NCBI RefSeq assembly: GCF_954871325.1
Contig: NC_088777.1
Location: 39,161,366 to 39,225,365, forward strand
Reading direction: 5' to 3'
Length of the DNA stretch: 64,000 nucleotides
DNA from: Gordionus sp. m RMFG-2023
Taxonomy: Eukaryota; Nematomorpha; Gordioida; Chordodea; Parachordodidae
Part shown: one piece after another, positions 24,840-38,443 of the stretch
How the letters are laid out: each line of letters starts with the position of its first letter
Position numbering within the stretch: position 1 is the first letter of the stretch
Program-made: the position numbers and the translations under genes
The notes under the pieces: model-generated
Told to the model about the DNA's origin: nothing
Database searches by the model: none
Seen by the model: only the letters and a program-made list of their open reading frames with translations

Positions 24840-27800
24840 TTTATATGAATCAATAGATTACAGTAAATAGAATAAAAACATTAAAATATATATATGTTAA
24901 ATAAATTATATGACACAATTTTTTTTTAATTAAATAGTTACAGAAAAGAATTGTACTTGCCGGTTTATATATGGGCGTCATTACCAAAAAAAATCCCATA
25001 AGTATAAATCATTTTATAGATTTAATATTGAGAATGAAAAACATCATTATTGTTATAAAATTTATATTTCATTTCCCCGTAAGCAGAATATTTCAATATC
25101 TACAATAGTTAGTTAAAGCATAGTTGTCAGATAATCCCAGAGTTGAGAGCATCGCGAATACATGTATTTAAAATACGAAATAATAATATTTTAAAGAAAT
25201 AAATAATTTTGAAGATGATATATAGATACCAGTTCCACCGAGTATGTTATAAAATATTTTTAGTTGAATATCTAGAAATGTCTCTATCTCTATATCTCAA
25301 TTAACCATATTAGACTAAGGGTACTTCAAACTATCTTCCAAAATCAATAATAAAGTAAAAGCACGTTATTATTTGAAATTGTTTAGTATCTATTATATTA
25401 AAATTCTATGTCTGGGATATAATTCTAAAATAAAAATACGTACAAATTTTTCGATACGATATAATTATTTATATAACTTAGAAATTGACGATGCATTCAT
25501 TAAAAGTTTATATAAATATAAAACAGCTGAGGGCGCCATTTTGCTTAGGGCATAGCAAAAATAAATTTTAAAGCTAAGTAAAATAATATCCTACTTCACA
25601 ATTATTCCAAGGCTATTTTCATAAGAAACTATGTATTTAGCAGACCAAATTAAAATAATTATAAGTATTCTGAAATCTATAGGTTACCAAAATGGTAGGT
25701 TACGTGGTCTCTAGCTGATTTCCATTTAATGATACTTACTATAAATATCTATTTCTAAAAAGTATACAAAATTAACATTTATACTTTTTAGAAAATTTGT
25801 GGGTATTTAGTATTTATAATTAAAATACTCTTTTTTGTATTTTTATTTATATTCAAATACTTTTCTTTTGGAAATTTGCCAAACTCTGCTGATAATATGG
25901 CCTAACCTCAAAAGGTATAACATGCATGCATATGTGGGTTTAATCTATGTCCTCAATCTTATATGCCATTTAAAAATGATATGTACTAAATTTGTTTCAA
26001 AAAAAATCATCGCGTTAGGATGAAAACGTCAGGGCCCCGTCATGTCAGACCTGAAAACACTGTCTAACCAAAAAGGAAATATACCAGGCTTATAATATTG
26101 ACATTGGTATTCTCTGAATATATACCTTTTATCTTGTGTTAACTTATGAGTATAGTTTTTGTTCAGATTTGTATATTTTAATTCACGTTAACATCTCCAA
26201 CCATCCACTTATGATCTCCACTAAACCACCAAGTGTCTAGATCCCTTCCCACCGACATTTATTTTATATTATAAAAAAATCATGGTATATAAAAATATTA
26301 ATTAATTTAGATAGTGCTCTACATTTATTTTATATTATAAAAAAATCATGATATATAAAAATATTAATTAATTTAGATATAAATATGTGAAATATTTATT
26401 AATTTATATAAATATTTGAAAATATATACATAATCTATTTAGATTTACAAGATGTAATATCCAACGCTAACATACAAACAAATAAATAGAATGCTTTACA
26501 TCTAATTTTAAATATGGAATTTTATATTATAGAAGTGGTAATAATTTAACTACGATCTTAAAGACTGTATTGCCTAATTTTTTTTTAAAGATATCAAACA
26601 TTAAAATGCGCAGATCCTATTTATCAATTATACCTCCAAAAAATTTAAAGATATAATATTTTTTTGCAATGTAAAAGAAAAAAAGAAAAACATATGTTAA
26701 GATACCTTTAAAAAAATTAAATAAGTTTTTAAAAAATGTGAAGTTTAAATAATACTTGATTTCTATAAAAAACTTTAGAGAAAATGCCTATTCACTTCAA
26801 AATGTTAATAAAAAAGGTAAATTGCGATTGAAGCTATATTTCCATAGATTGGCATATTGTTTGTCTGCGGGACAAACATGAGAGTATTTGTTCGGTATCT
26901 TTTTCCGCCAATTCTTTCCGCTTTAGCTTGGCTTTTCTGTATTTTTTGAACAATTCCTTGAGCTATAAATATTTACGTTTTTATGTATTGTTGAATATTA
27001 ATTTAATATTGGAAATGCATGGGGATTTATCTCAATAATTAGCATTGTAAGAAAATTTCACAAACGAAAATATTCCAAAAAAATATTAGAGAACCATAAA
27101 TTAATACTATGATTTTTTAATTATTATCAGATTTGCAGAAGTCAAATTTGCCAGATTTTAAAAATTATTACCGCCAATAGGTATTTTTATTATTAAGATC
27201 GTTTCGACCCGATTTTTTTATAATTTCGTTTTTAAATAAATTGGGTTGTATTTCGTGAGTTGTCTAAAGGGAAATTGAAAATATGAGCAGTAAATAAAAG
27301 TTAAATAATTCATTGTATAAATTTCCAACATTTTTGAATTGATTGCTATATTTTGAATTCATTCAAAAATTGGTCATGCAGGTCTCGTTTTTATAAAACC
27401 AACAAGTATCTACCCAGGTTGCGATTATATTGCGCATCTTGATTTTAATATATTATTTGCATGTTAACAACCCGTTAAAAGTTAAAGCTGACTCTTAGGC
27501 TATTAAATCTTGCTAAAGAATAAATTAACTAAAAATGAAAAAATTTTAAGTGATTTCTTTATTAAGGAAGTAATTAAAGATTAGATAATAAAGAATCAGA
27601 TTGAAAGAATGAAGGTCTAACTAGTTTATTAAATTCCAAAGAGATCATTCCACGTCAAATGACATCACAAAATTAGTTTTTGACGACTCTCGTGGAAAGT
27701 ATGGTCAGTGTAAGTCAAAATTTAATCCTTCAAACAATTATAATTTTTGAATTTGAAAGAATCTAATTTTCTCATTATTGGATTAAATGCAATTAGTGAT

Positions 27801-30800
27801 TTATTAAAAACACTAATTACAAAACTGAAGAGAAGAGAAGAGTATGGAATTTTTGGCGTCTATAATATAAAAACATAGCTTTAACTTATTCAAATAGGAC
27901 ATGATTATCTCCAAAGATATGAATGGGTGTGAAGGCTATAATTTTGACTTAGTCTTAGTTACATTGACATTGCTATACCAAATTTTATAAAAAATCTAAA
28001 GGGATCGGCCCAAACGTTAATTTGAAATGGAATAGAATCTGTAGAAGTGGGAGTGGGACAATTAATAGGAAAATTTTATTATCACCTATTATATCAATGA
28101 TTATGATGTATATATTTTTGTATAAAATTTTATAAAGCAACTTGAAATCTGCTAAATATAATTTTATATAACTTAAAATCTTTTTTTAGTTTTTCCATGA
28201 GAAAAGTTTTCAATGTTAATTATTTCTCTTATAGTTTAAAAAAACACATCAATTTTGTATACATTTTATAATATGATTGCCAGACTGACTCAAACATTTC
28301 ATATCATGGTGTCGATTGCTATGCTAAACTAGGCCCAGAAAAGGTATTTGGTTAGAAAGTTCGAATATGAATAATGAAAAAATGGGTTTTTATTATTCGA
28401 AATTATTGATAATATGGCAATGAAGAATAAAGTTTTTGAAGGACGAAACAATAAGAAAGATTTTATGCCTACAATATTGGCTGTTGTCGGATACGGACTC
28501 AACGCGAATTTATTTTTTCTGTATTATATTTTAAATTCAATGTTAACAATAAATCATATTGTGCTTTTTAGAAAAATATAATAAAATTTTAACATTGATA
28601 ACAAATAATTAATTATAGTAAAAGAATTTAGATGTTTATTATAATTAAAAATAAAATATATAGTAATTTTAGAAAAATATTTTTATAAGGAATTCTATAA
28701 ACCAGGTGTGTTTTAAGCCAAGTTTTATAAATCATTATGTTTTATTTTGATTGTTATTTTCTGTAAATTTTGATATGCTGATGATAATTAGTTTAGTAGA
28801 ATCCTTAAAAGTGTCATTTTAAAATATTTCGTATATCTATTCAAAAAAAATTTGCAAAATTTATTAACTTTAGAAAAATTTTAACTTTCAGATTTTAATT
28901 AAAGAATAGTGAATTATTAGATAGGAATTCTTGTATACTATGGCCAATGGCATTTGACCACTAGTGATGGTCAGTATCTTAAAATGATTAAGTGGTCAAA
29001 TACATTATTGGCACGAAGAACAACACCATGGCTACATCTTGAAATTGGGTGGGGGAGGGGGAACATGGAAACAAAATATGACGACTTACCTCTAAGTTTT
29101 AGTCACAATACTTTGAGTTTTAACCAAGGATGACGATCACATTCTAAACTTATCCTAAACCCCTGGGCTTTTTTTAAAATTAAGAAAGAAATCCTTTTAA
29201 AAACTTTAAAACCATGTTATTCCTCCATATCTAAATCGATATTAATGTGTGTATATATACTATTTATATGTATATACCTCTTCGTCTATAGTTTCGATTT
29301 GCAGTAACGCGGTATGCTCTGTGGTTGCGTGTTGTCCACGAGTAATTAATGCGGATATAAGGGAATTTATACGAGTTTCTTTAGGATGGGATAAAGGGAC
29401 GTCGGCGGTAAATAATTGAGCTTAGAGGAAATATTTATAAAAAATATATTAAAATTATTTCCCTTCGGTTTGCATAAAGTGTGCTCCTGCCCTTTAAAGG
29501 AGCGCAAAGAAAATGAGAGCGCGTTCCTATATTCCTCATCGCATTAAGTTACCAGGATGCACTCTGGAGGGTCATTATTTATCAAAAATCATCGGAAAAT
29601 TGAAATAAATATCGAATTGCTTTATAATGTAAAAAAAATCAAAGTGCGACATATCGAACAATTATAAAATAATATTTCAAGGTTTTTTTTGATTAGTTTC
29701 CTGATTCTTTAATTTGATAATGTCTTAAAAAAAATCTTTAGTTTTCAGGTAAAGAATGAATTAATTGTAAGTGGCAATAAATTGACATTTAGATAAGCTT
29801 ATCATTTAGGGGAGATCGAGGCAAGATAACAGCCATTTTTGTTATATTGCAACAAAATTTTTATTTTTATTGGTTTATAAAACTTATATTATTAGAGAGT
29901 TATTAGACTACAAATAATAAAAAATGAATCATAGTCTCATATCTATTATAGTTTAGTAACTAGGTAAAATTTTTGTAAAAAATTAGTTTTTTGCCAATTT
30001 ACCCCATGCCTTGGGTAAAATGGCGATACAACTGGGGTCAAATCCAAATATAAAACCTATGTCGCAGAAAATAAAAATGCCCACCATAATATTCCCTATA
30101 TGGTACATCCCAACTCTTTATTTCAAAAGAGTTATGTTCATATTTATAAAAATTGTCTAATTTTATAAAATTTATTGATGAATATTTGACCATTTCTCCC
30201 TTCTTTATGACATATTCTATAATACCAATCTATGTAATGAGCTTTAAAATAATTAAAAAGAAGCATTCAAATCCTGGCGATTATATTAAATCATATCCTA
30301 ATACCACACTTTAAGAGACGAACTATATTGTCTTGATAATAAGATTAGTACCGAAATTAGGATACAAGTCAGCTTGAGGTTCAATCGTTTCAGACTTATG
30401 ATTCGCTTGAGAAGTCCGGGAATGGTCAAATTTTAGCAAATCTTCCTCGTCACTGTCACCTGGGCATTGTTGAAATAATTTATCGAGATCTTTATTTTCA
30501 TATTAGTTTCATTTTTTTTTAATAATAAAAAGTGTCGTGAAAGCACATTACTAATAAAAAATAATAATAATTTGAGTTTATAATTTAGAATATAATATCA
30601 TTTAGAGTAAATTAAACTAAGATTAACATGAATGCGTATGCCGAAATTAATGCATTCTTTCGTTGAACATGCTTTTGATTAAAAAAAAATTAAACGCTAT
30701 AAATCAGAATTTAGAAATATTGGATTAGCAATAATCAGGTAACTAGATACAAAAAAAAATTATTTTACATTTTGGTGAATAACTAATAAAATTTTTTATC

Positions 30801-32130
30801 GGCAATTAAAAATCTATCTAAAAAAATCAAATTAAAACATTACATTTTTTAAGCCTAATTTAATTCCATTATTTAGTGAGCCAAGAACGTTGAAATGCAA
30901 AATGTATTTTTTATAACTATTTTATAATTTAAAATAGACTATATCCAAAATCTTATTTAAAAAATTCGAAAAGTTTTAAAATTTTAATGAAATCGTATGT
31001 TAAATTCTAGAATAATATTTTGGATATATTTATATTAAAAAAGCTAATTTTTTCTTTTTTGATAAAGTTTCAAAAGTTTGCGAATCGAATTTTTTAATTA
31101 ATTGGACACAGCCTTATTATATTAAAAAATAAATTTCAGCGTGATTAATTAATATAAATTTGGATACATTTTTAGTAAATCTTTAATTAAAATATTATTA
31201 TATTGCATATTTTATAAGTTTAAATAAAAAAAATATATATTTAAATAAATAACCAACCAATCAAAAAAATATAAGTTAGATGTATTTTTGATTCCACTCA
31301 ATCTTATATTATTTTAGGATTATTATAGGAAAGAAAATTGACTGACCTATAATATCAGCTGTTAATTGTTTGCCGTTTTGGGGACAAGTGTTGACTACAA
31401 ATTTGGCCTACTCTTTTAGACAAAATCATTAAAAATTGTGTTGGCACCTGTCCCCACCCCCTCTTTTTTTTATAACTTTAAAAAAATTATTCTTAATTAT
31501 TTATTTAATATGTTTTAAAACCAATCAAATTAAGAAAATGTTATTTACCAGTATTTTCGGAATCGATTAAAAATGATGGTTGCCTTTGCAAGAGGGAATT
31601 AACCAAACCTTTGGTCATGAGGCGAAACGGTGAACCATCTCCAAAATTTTCGCTAAATAATATAATTTTACATTAAATATTAAATTGTATTTAAAAAGAA
31701 AACATTATTTTAAACATCGAAAAGCCTACTTAGTTGTTAACTGAGCTTGAACCTAATGAGTTGGCAGTTAAGTTTAATTTATTTTTTTAAACTTAGTAAT
31801 TATATAATATTTATACAATTTTGTTAATTTATTTCAAAATATTTGCTTAAAATACTTTTCAGAAACGCATGTAATAATATTTTGATTATGAGAAAGCAAT
31901 AATTTTATTTTTAACCAATCAAAAGAAACTTAATTCATACAAAAAATCGATCATGTGAATTAGCATAATAAATAGATTTAAGTCAAAAAGGCTAGGGAGG
32001 TATGAAGTAGAAAAAGAAGGGCTATAAAATGGCCAGCCGTATTAAGGTTATAAATAACTTTATTTGCTATCGAAAAAATCAAGTGATCAATAGGCTTCTG
32101 GGTTAGAAGATATTTTTAGTTGAAAGATGT
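24840..32130. other. Long AT-rich stretch, no supported gene
   Basis: No clear gene. A frame at about 28,390-28,600 (plus; contains KVFEGRNNKKDFMPTILAVV) is somewhat less A/T-rich but unrecognised. The patch at 29,280-29,590 is G+C-richer without readable coding. Everything else is low-complexity A/T DNA and unassigned worn repeats. Confidence 0.45.
26255..26380. repeat. 66-bp tandem duplication
   Basis: A block beginning ACATTTATTTTATATTATAA occurs at 26,255 and again at 26,321 with essentially one substitution over about 60 bases, a recent local duplication. Confidence 0.85.
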
Positions 32131-32139
32131 ACGGTATCC

Positions 32140-32645
32140 AACAGAGCCGCGAGGCCGAAATGAACCGTAAACGAACTGTTATAAATAGTTTAAAAGGAGA
32201 GAACCGTCCTGTTAAAAATATTTTGAAACCGGTTTAAACTGGTTCACATCCGTTTTAAAAATTATATTTAATTATTCTAAATGAGCATAATTTACTTTTT
32301 TTTAAAATTAGTACTAATCTATACGGGTTATGTGTCTTATTCATGTTTTATAGTAAAATAAAGAAATATAACTTATTTTATATATATTTTGCTTGTTATT
32401 TATTTTTTAAAGCTTTTAAAATATTTTTCGGTATTTATTTTTACAGCTTTTAAAATATACTTTGTTTGGTTTTTATTTTTAAGTTTCTATATAATTACTT
32501 TAAAAAATAGTAAAGAAAAACCGTAATCAACAGATAAGAATATCTAAACCGAAATAAATTTGTTCAGAGAAACCGAATTTTAACATTTTGAACTAAGAAT
32601 CGGAAGGAAACTGAACCGTAAAACTATCGGTTCGAAATCGTGAAA
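32140..32645. repeat. hAT-like element with GAACCG subterminal repeats
   Basis: GAACCG/CGGTTC and relatives recur at both sides (for example GAGAACCGTCCTG, AAACCGGTTTAAACTGGTTC on the left; GAACCGTAAAACTATCGGTT on the right) around an A/T core without coding. This is the layout of the hAT elements here, but terminal repeats and duplication were not identified, so the borders are approximate. Confidence 0.4.
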
Positions 32646-33135
32646 GTAAAGAAGAAAGTTGTGAACATAAAAACAAGAATATGTGTATGTAGTCACCATG
32701 GTGCATTCGTTTTGCATCAGATATATTTAGAATCGGATGATATATTTATTTAATCTGATATGATCTCATAAGTTTTAATATGGAAAAAATAAATATTTTC
32801 GCTGATTTTTCAAAACTCACTCTTGTTAGAGCGAATAATACAATTATTTGATTTTAATATCAACCCAATGACACAAAATAAAATATTATAACACTTGGCT
32901 GACAATCGTAATAATAATATGAAATTTAAACCGGTACTAATTGACGTCAGCTATTCGTCATTTCGATTACGCTATATAAATGTTTCATAATATGATTAAT
33001 TCCAGAACAAATCAATACAAAAACATGATTTTCGGCCGGACCCTTGCAGAATTTTTTAAAAATTCGTGTTTTTATAGCATATTGTAACTAAGACAAATTT
33101 TAGATTTCAAGCTCATCCAAGGGCAGAAATATGGG

Positions 33136-33495
33136 CACGGCTAAGAACCCGAACCTTCGAGATTCTGAACCCAAACCCAGTCATTTTTTTAAGGTTCGAT
33201 AATTTTTATTTATTTATTCTCTCGATGATGATATTTTGGTATATATGATAATTCGCTTAGAGAAAATTTTTAAAATAAAATATTATTTTTTATATTGTAT
33301 ATTGTATTATTCTAATTATAATTATGATGATAAATTATTTTTATGGTGAAAAAACTAATAAAAATTTTAAAAAATTAATGCTTCTGTTATCTTAACTAAA
33401 TTTATAAGTCCTTATTTTTTTAACTCCGATCATCTGTTTTTTTTTACTGAACCAGGATTCGAACCATTATTTTAGAACAAGGATTCATGGCCATG
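33136..33495. mobile_element. Short non-autonomous hAT relic
   Basis: The left end CACGGCTAAGAACCCGAAC resembles the left end of the hAT at 36,706 (CAGGGTTTAGAACCAAACCC), and the complement of the right end (CATGGCCATGAATCC) resembles that element's right end (CAGGGCTGTGAAC). Flanks share ATATG. A perfect B-box-like GGTTCGAATCC lies on the minus strand inside (about 33,456-33,466) but no A box, so it is not called a tRNA or SINE. Confidence 0.4.
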
Positions 33496-33499
33496 GATA

Positions 33500-34485
33500 T
33501 GAAATCTAAATGTGCAAAATTTTATTATATTTTTGAAAAAATGCAAATATCTCTGTTAATTTGTTATGCTGGTATATTCATTTCATTCATATATATTCAA
33601 GCAGCTTAATTAAAGTTCTTAAATTATATAATATAATTTAATAGTTTAATTGCATTGGTTCTCTGTTCTAATGTTATAATATTTTATGTCACTGAATCAG
33701 ACTAAAATTAAATTTTAAAATATATTTCGCCCGATAACAACTTAGTTTGTAAGCTTTAATCTTCAATTTAGACCCATTTATTATATAAGTATTCTGATCG
33801 CCCAAAAAAAGAGTGATTAAAAAATTGTTCTCGTTTTTTTCCTTATTCTCTAGAAAATTATATTTTTAATATTTCTGGTATTTTTTTCTTCTTCTTTTAA
33901 CTCAGATATATTTTTAAACAATTTTTTCAAGGCTAGATGAATAATTATTAAATAAAATTTAAGAAGATATTTATAAACATTAAAAACTATAAAACAACTA
34001 ATATAAGAAAATTTCAATTTAAAAAAATAACACGATTACATATTAAGTATGATCGAAATTCCTCTTACCTCTTATCTCTAAAGGTATAAAAAGCTAAAAA
34101 AAAGCTAAAAAAAGCTAGCAAGAACGACTTCTAACACTATATAGAATCATGGATTGATTTGAGCCAATGGATGGGGTAGAGATTTTCTTCCCTATTTCTT
34201 TAATGAAAGATAAGGCTATGTGAGCCAATTTGCCCGAAGTGGACCATGGGAATAAAGTGAATGTTTGTTATGAATGAGTATTTATCCCTTTTGTTATTTT
34301 CAGCAAATGAGAGGCAATCTTCATGCATGTTCGATTTGACAAATACATCAATGCGTGTATAATGTCATGCTAATAATAAACCCTCTCTCCCAGGGGAGTA
34401 ATGCCCATCCATCTCATCTCTTACCAATAGTTGTGTCAAGACCTATAGCTTCTAAGAAGCATAAAATGTTGACCTTTTTATGATT
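33500..34485. other. AT-rich DNA, no gene seen
   Basis: No conserved frame or repeat border recognised. Confidence 0.5.
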
Positions 34486-34489
34486 GTAT

Positions 34490-34670
34490 ATTGATGTTAA
34501 ACGGCTAGATTTGAGCCGATTTTTAAAAACGGTTAACTCAATACTTTAGGCAGAAAAATATGCCTAAATCTCGAGATTTCTCTAACAGATGTCCAAACCC
34601 TTGTGTCACCTATGAGCAAATCTTCAAGCTAGCGTAATATTTTTAAAATATTGAGTTCGCCGTTTAGCCA
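34490..34670. mobile_element. hAT-type MITE remnant, TAGNGTTGTTAAA family
   Basis: GTTAAACGGCTAGATTTGAG then CCGATTTTTAAAAACGG on the left, and AATATTGAGTTCGCCGTTTA on the right, match the interior of the elements at 2.9 kb and 53.7 kb. ACAGATGTCCAAACCCTTGT is a further shared block (compare AGATGTCCAAGCACTT in the 13.75-kb element). Terminal bases are worn. Confidence 0.5.
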
Positions 34671-34679
34671 TACTGAGAA

Positions 34680-36700
34680 TGTATTTTGCTTCTTTGCTCA
34701 AGGTTATCACACTTTAAATGGTAATTTTAAACAATTAACGAGAGACCGGGCCAAAATTGAGATGTGAAATTATAGCTCTGCACTCCTTTTTTTTAAAACT
34801 TTTACTTCCCCATAAAAACTTTTTTTAAAACAAAATATATTTGTGTTTTTATATCATTTATGCATTATAAAATATAACGTCTAAAATCAATCCCAATTTT
34901 TTGCCAAGTCAGGCACTCGTTTATAGTAATCGCAATGTCACTTAAGTGATGTGTAATTCATCGCTAAATAATAGCATAGCCATGTGCTATTTTTGTGGTT
35001 TACTAGAAACAAGGTTAGGATTAAAGGACATTTTTTGATGATCACTTTAAAAGAATATATAATATTTCATTTATTAGTAAGGATAAATGAATAAAATGTG
35101 TTGATTAATAAAATAGAAATAAATGAGATATTTTTCTAGGAATGTTCTGAAAACTGGAACAGAACCAAAGGAATGCCTTTGTTATGAGTCTCTGATAACC
35201 TAAAGCATTCTCATATATTCATTCATTCACAGTGGAGTAGGAAAGCCATGAAAAATATGAATAGCGAAAATTTTAGTTTTCATAATACGTTTCTATGGAT
35301 ATCTTGATGATAATTCGCTTTTATTTATTTTAAATTAATAAAACCCCCTAATTTATTTTCTAATTCTATAAATTAATCTCAAAACATTTCTATTTACAAA
35401 CTTATGTTAAAAAATCATTAAAATATATAAATAAACAATACATATAATGAAATTTTCACATAAAAAATTTGTTATAAAATATATTTAAAAATAATTAAAA
35501 AACGGGAAGCTTCCATAGATGCTATAATTCGTATAGGGTCGGCATTTGACCTATTTTCAATTATAAAAGCGTACTTAGTATTAATATTACTTTACTAAAC
35601 AATCGCTTATCAATAACTATTATAATCGTTTTAAATTTCACTATAACCAATCCATCCAATTTTAGTATCAATTCTCCAAAGATGCCACGAGTTCTATTTA
35701 ATTACATTTTTTATGCTACCTACTAAATTACAAGAATATCAAAGCAACAGCCAGTGACATAGTCACATATTTTAAAATATGATAAAAAGTTCATTTTTTA
35801 TAATGATAATAATAATTATTTGCTTTGGTACTTCTAGATTCTTCCTTCGATCTTGAATCTTGTTATGAATTTTAGTATTTTTATTCGGCTAATAAACTTT
35901 TTATTTATACCGTTTACCAATCGGATTGAAGCTTAAACTAAAAAAGTTTACTATTTAAGCATTACAAATTTAGCCTATGGGAAGAGTGTTTTTAAAAGTT
36001 TGGCAAATTAGTGTTTAAGATTCATTTTAATATGAGTCCGATTCATATCAAATTCTTGAACATATAATTCGATTTAAACTATTTCACTTCTATATCTATT
36101 AAATAAACCGAAAAGAAAAAATAATCTATAAAGATCATAGAATAATAAGATTCAAAAATATTTAAAATCGGGGAAAAGTAAACCTCAAATATATTTAGAT
36201 GCAATTATTTTTGAATCACAATTTAAAATCCGATATTTACTTTACAACTCAGCCTAAGGCCTGCCGGAATTTTTTCATTTATAACTAAAAACTGTTTGAT
36301 GATGAATTAGTCAGTACAGCTAATCCAGATATTCAGTGATAATTTTCCTTCTAGTTTTGCCAATTTTTTCCTTGCCAATAACACATTTTTCTTTAAACTA
36401 GTTACCAAACAGATTGAAGCATTAAAATGTACTAAATACGCACTAATTTTTGATATAAATTTCAGAGTTAAGATTGGATGACTTCAGGCTTAAGGCGTGA
36501 TATTCGTTTATATATGGTATAATTTGGTTACTTTTCTTGTAACTGGCGTTGATTGAAGATTATTCATTAAGGCACTAACTAAGAAGGCAACCTGATATTA
36601 TGAACTTGTACAATCTCCGTTTTAGCATGCTAATTTATTTTCTTATTTTAACAATAATTTATTTCCTTTTTAACTCATATAACAAATAGATAGGGCAATT
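34680..36700. other. AT-rich DNA, no gene seen
   Basis: No supported gene. Two loosely similar blocks around ACCAATCGGATTGAAGC (35,915) and ACCAAACAGATTGAAGC (36,403) hint at a degenerate repeat. Confidence 0.45.
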
Positions 36701-37036
36701 AAATGCAGGGTTTAGAACCAAACCCGAAACTCAAAGTTTTGAAAAATTTTCCCGAACCCGGATTATTTGACAAATGTTCAATCGGGTTCATAGAATTTTA
36801 GATTTATTTATTCCTTAATTATTATACTTAGTGATTATAAGATTAAAGAAAAGCAGGAGAAAACATTACAAAAGGACCAACGATTGCGCTAATTACTGGA
36901 TTTAGCGATTTCAAAAAATAGGATAAGAGGGAAAATATTTTGCATTTTTTGGGAGTTTAAGCTGCAGCATTAATCTTATTTTATGCTCCTGCAACCTAAG
37001 TTAATTTATCATATTTCCACATATTTAATATAGGTT

Positions 37037-37165
37037 AGCATTGAAAGATCTTTTTCACATTTGAAATTTATTCTTTCACCGCAAAGATCGAGGATAAGCA
37101 AACAACTCTTGGAAAATATTATGCTAATACACCTAAATAAAATTTTTAAAATGATACATGAACTA
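37037..37165 (+). pseudogene. hAT transposase C-terminal dimerisation remnant
   Basis: The frame reads SIERSFSHLKFILSPQRSRI followed by LLENIMLIHLN, the (V/I)ERSFS..K.....RSRL....LE..LLI.LN pattern of the hAT dimerisation domain. The rest of the transposase is gone. It lies in the expected orientation near the 3' side of the element at 36,706-37,753. Confidence 0.7.
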
Positions 37166-37258
37166 TGCTTTGTTTTGAAATATATTTTGCCTATTAAAGA
37201 TTTTATTTTTTATACCAAATTTTCTAGTTTTTTAATTATGATTTATATATATGTCGTA

Positions 37259-37595
37259 TGGGGATTCGGAATCTCTTAATCCTATACCGAGGGCGATTTA
37301 AAAAATTTTAAAATCCGGTCTGACCGAAAATGTTCTAGCATGTGTAGAGTATTTATCCTATAAAATTCAGCCAATTTCAGCCATGGACATTTAAGTATTT
37401 TCTAATTTATATGAAAAATCCATATAAAAATTAATATAAATTAGAAATAGTTCAAAAGTTCATGGCAAAATTGGCTGAAATTTATAGGGTATATACTCTA
37501 CACATGCCAGAATACATTCCCGGTTAAATCGGATTTTAAAATTTTTTAAATCGCCCTAGGTAAAAAATTTAAAATCAAGAGATTCCGAATCCCCA
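37259..37595. mobile_element. Foldback MITE, copy 2 (TA target), nested
   Basis: TGGGGATTCGGAATCTC at the left and GAGATTCCGAATCCCCA at the right are perfect complements, flanked by TA on both sides. Complementarity extends through nearly the whole 337 bp (TAGCATGTGTAGAGTAT against ATATACTCTACACATGCC), so it can form one long hairpin. Same family as 737-1083. It interrupts the hAT at 36,706-37,753 and is therefore younger. Confidence 0.8.
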
Positions 37596-38005
37596 TATAA
37601 CATATATATATAATTTATATAAATTTAATTATTCCTGAACTTGAGCTGATTTCAGAACCATAACTGGGTTGAAAAATATTTCCCTGAACCAAACCACTTA
37701 ATTTTTTTTACCTTAACCCGAACTCATTTGATATTTTTAAGTTCACAGCCCTGATTAAATATTCTTATAAAGCAATATTTAATGGTTTGGTATGTTTCAA
37801 AATTAGTGTTTCCAAAAACTAGTTTAGTTTTCATTTTGTTAACTTGGTTTCTTATATGATCCTTAAAATTGATTGAGGAATTAATAAGTGATAGTAAGAT
37901 ACTAAATATTAGCTCAACCAAATATTTAGTCTTTATATTCTCGATTGTTGTTGCCATTTTTGACAATTTTTCCTTATTTTATTAATATATTCTATTCGAT
38001 ATAAT

Positions 38006-38110
38006 CAGAGTTGTTAAAGTTGGGCACAGTACACTATCTTTTTTAGATATAGCCAATAGCATGCTACTTTTTTAGGCATTGAGTTAGCATGCAACTTAAA
38101 GACATAACTT
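38006..38110 (+). mobile_element. Solo left end of a CAGAGTTGTTAA hAT element
   Basis: CAGAGTTGTTAAAGTTGGGC, followed by TAGCATGCTACTTTTTTAGG-type subterminal sites, closely matches the left end of the hAT at 40,665. No partner right end was found nearby, so this is a truncated or worn element. It lies about 330 bp beyond the stop of the TADA3-like gene. Confidence 0.55.
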
Positions 38111-38443
38111 TAAACATGAAAATTAAAATATAATTTAGACTTAATACATTGGTTATCGGTGCAGCAAAAATGGCTGATACAGATAATTTTTTTGAAATAA
38201 TGGATAAGTTGGTCTACAACCCATTCTAAGAAGACAGGTTAATTATATGATGCCCCATCTTACATTATCATACCAGTTTTATTGGCAAGGTAAGATTTAA
38301 TATAAATGGATATTTTAATATAATATCTATAAGAATTTGTAAAAAAATCTTATAAAATTAAAAAATCATCTGCTTGTTTCAATTATATAAAATTTTTTTT
38401 AAATAATTATAAAAATCATCTGCTTATTAGAATTTAAATTTTA

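Larger units (their letters stand above)
36706..37753 (+). mobile_element. hAT element with AACCCGAAC subterminal repeats
   Basis: The left end CAGGGTTTAGAACC and the complement of the right end, CAGGGCTGTGAAC, are short terminal inverted repeats. Flanks ATTAAATG (36,698-36,705) and ATTAAATA (37,754-37,761) agree at 7 of 8 positions. AACCCGAAC-like sites repeat inside each end. The core keeps only the last part of a hAT transposase, so it is internally deleted. A foldback MITE is inserted at 37,259-37,595. Confidence 0.8.

Noticed and set aside
33447-33475. tRNA gene on the minus strand (perfect B box GGTTCGAATCC)
   Set aside because: No A box at a proper distance and no cloverleaf; it lies inside a worn hAT-like element.
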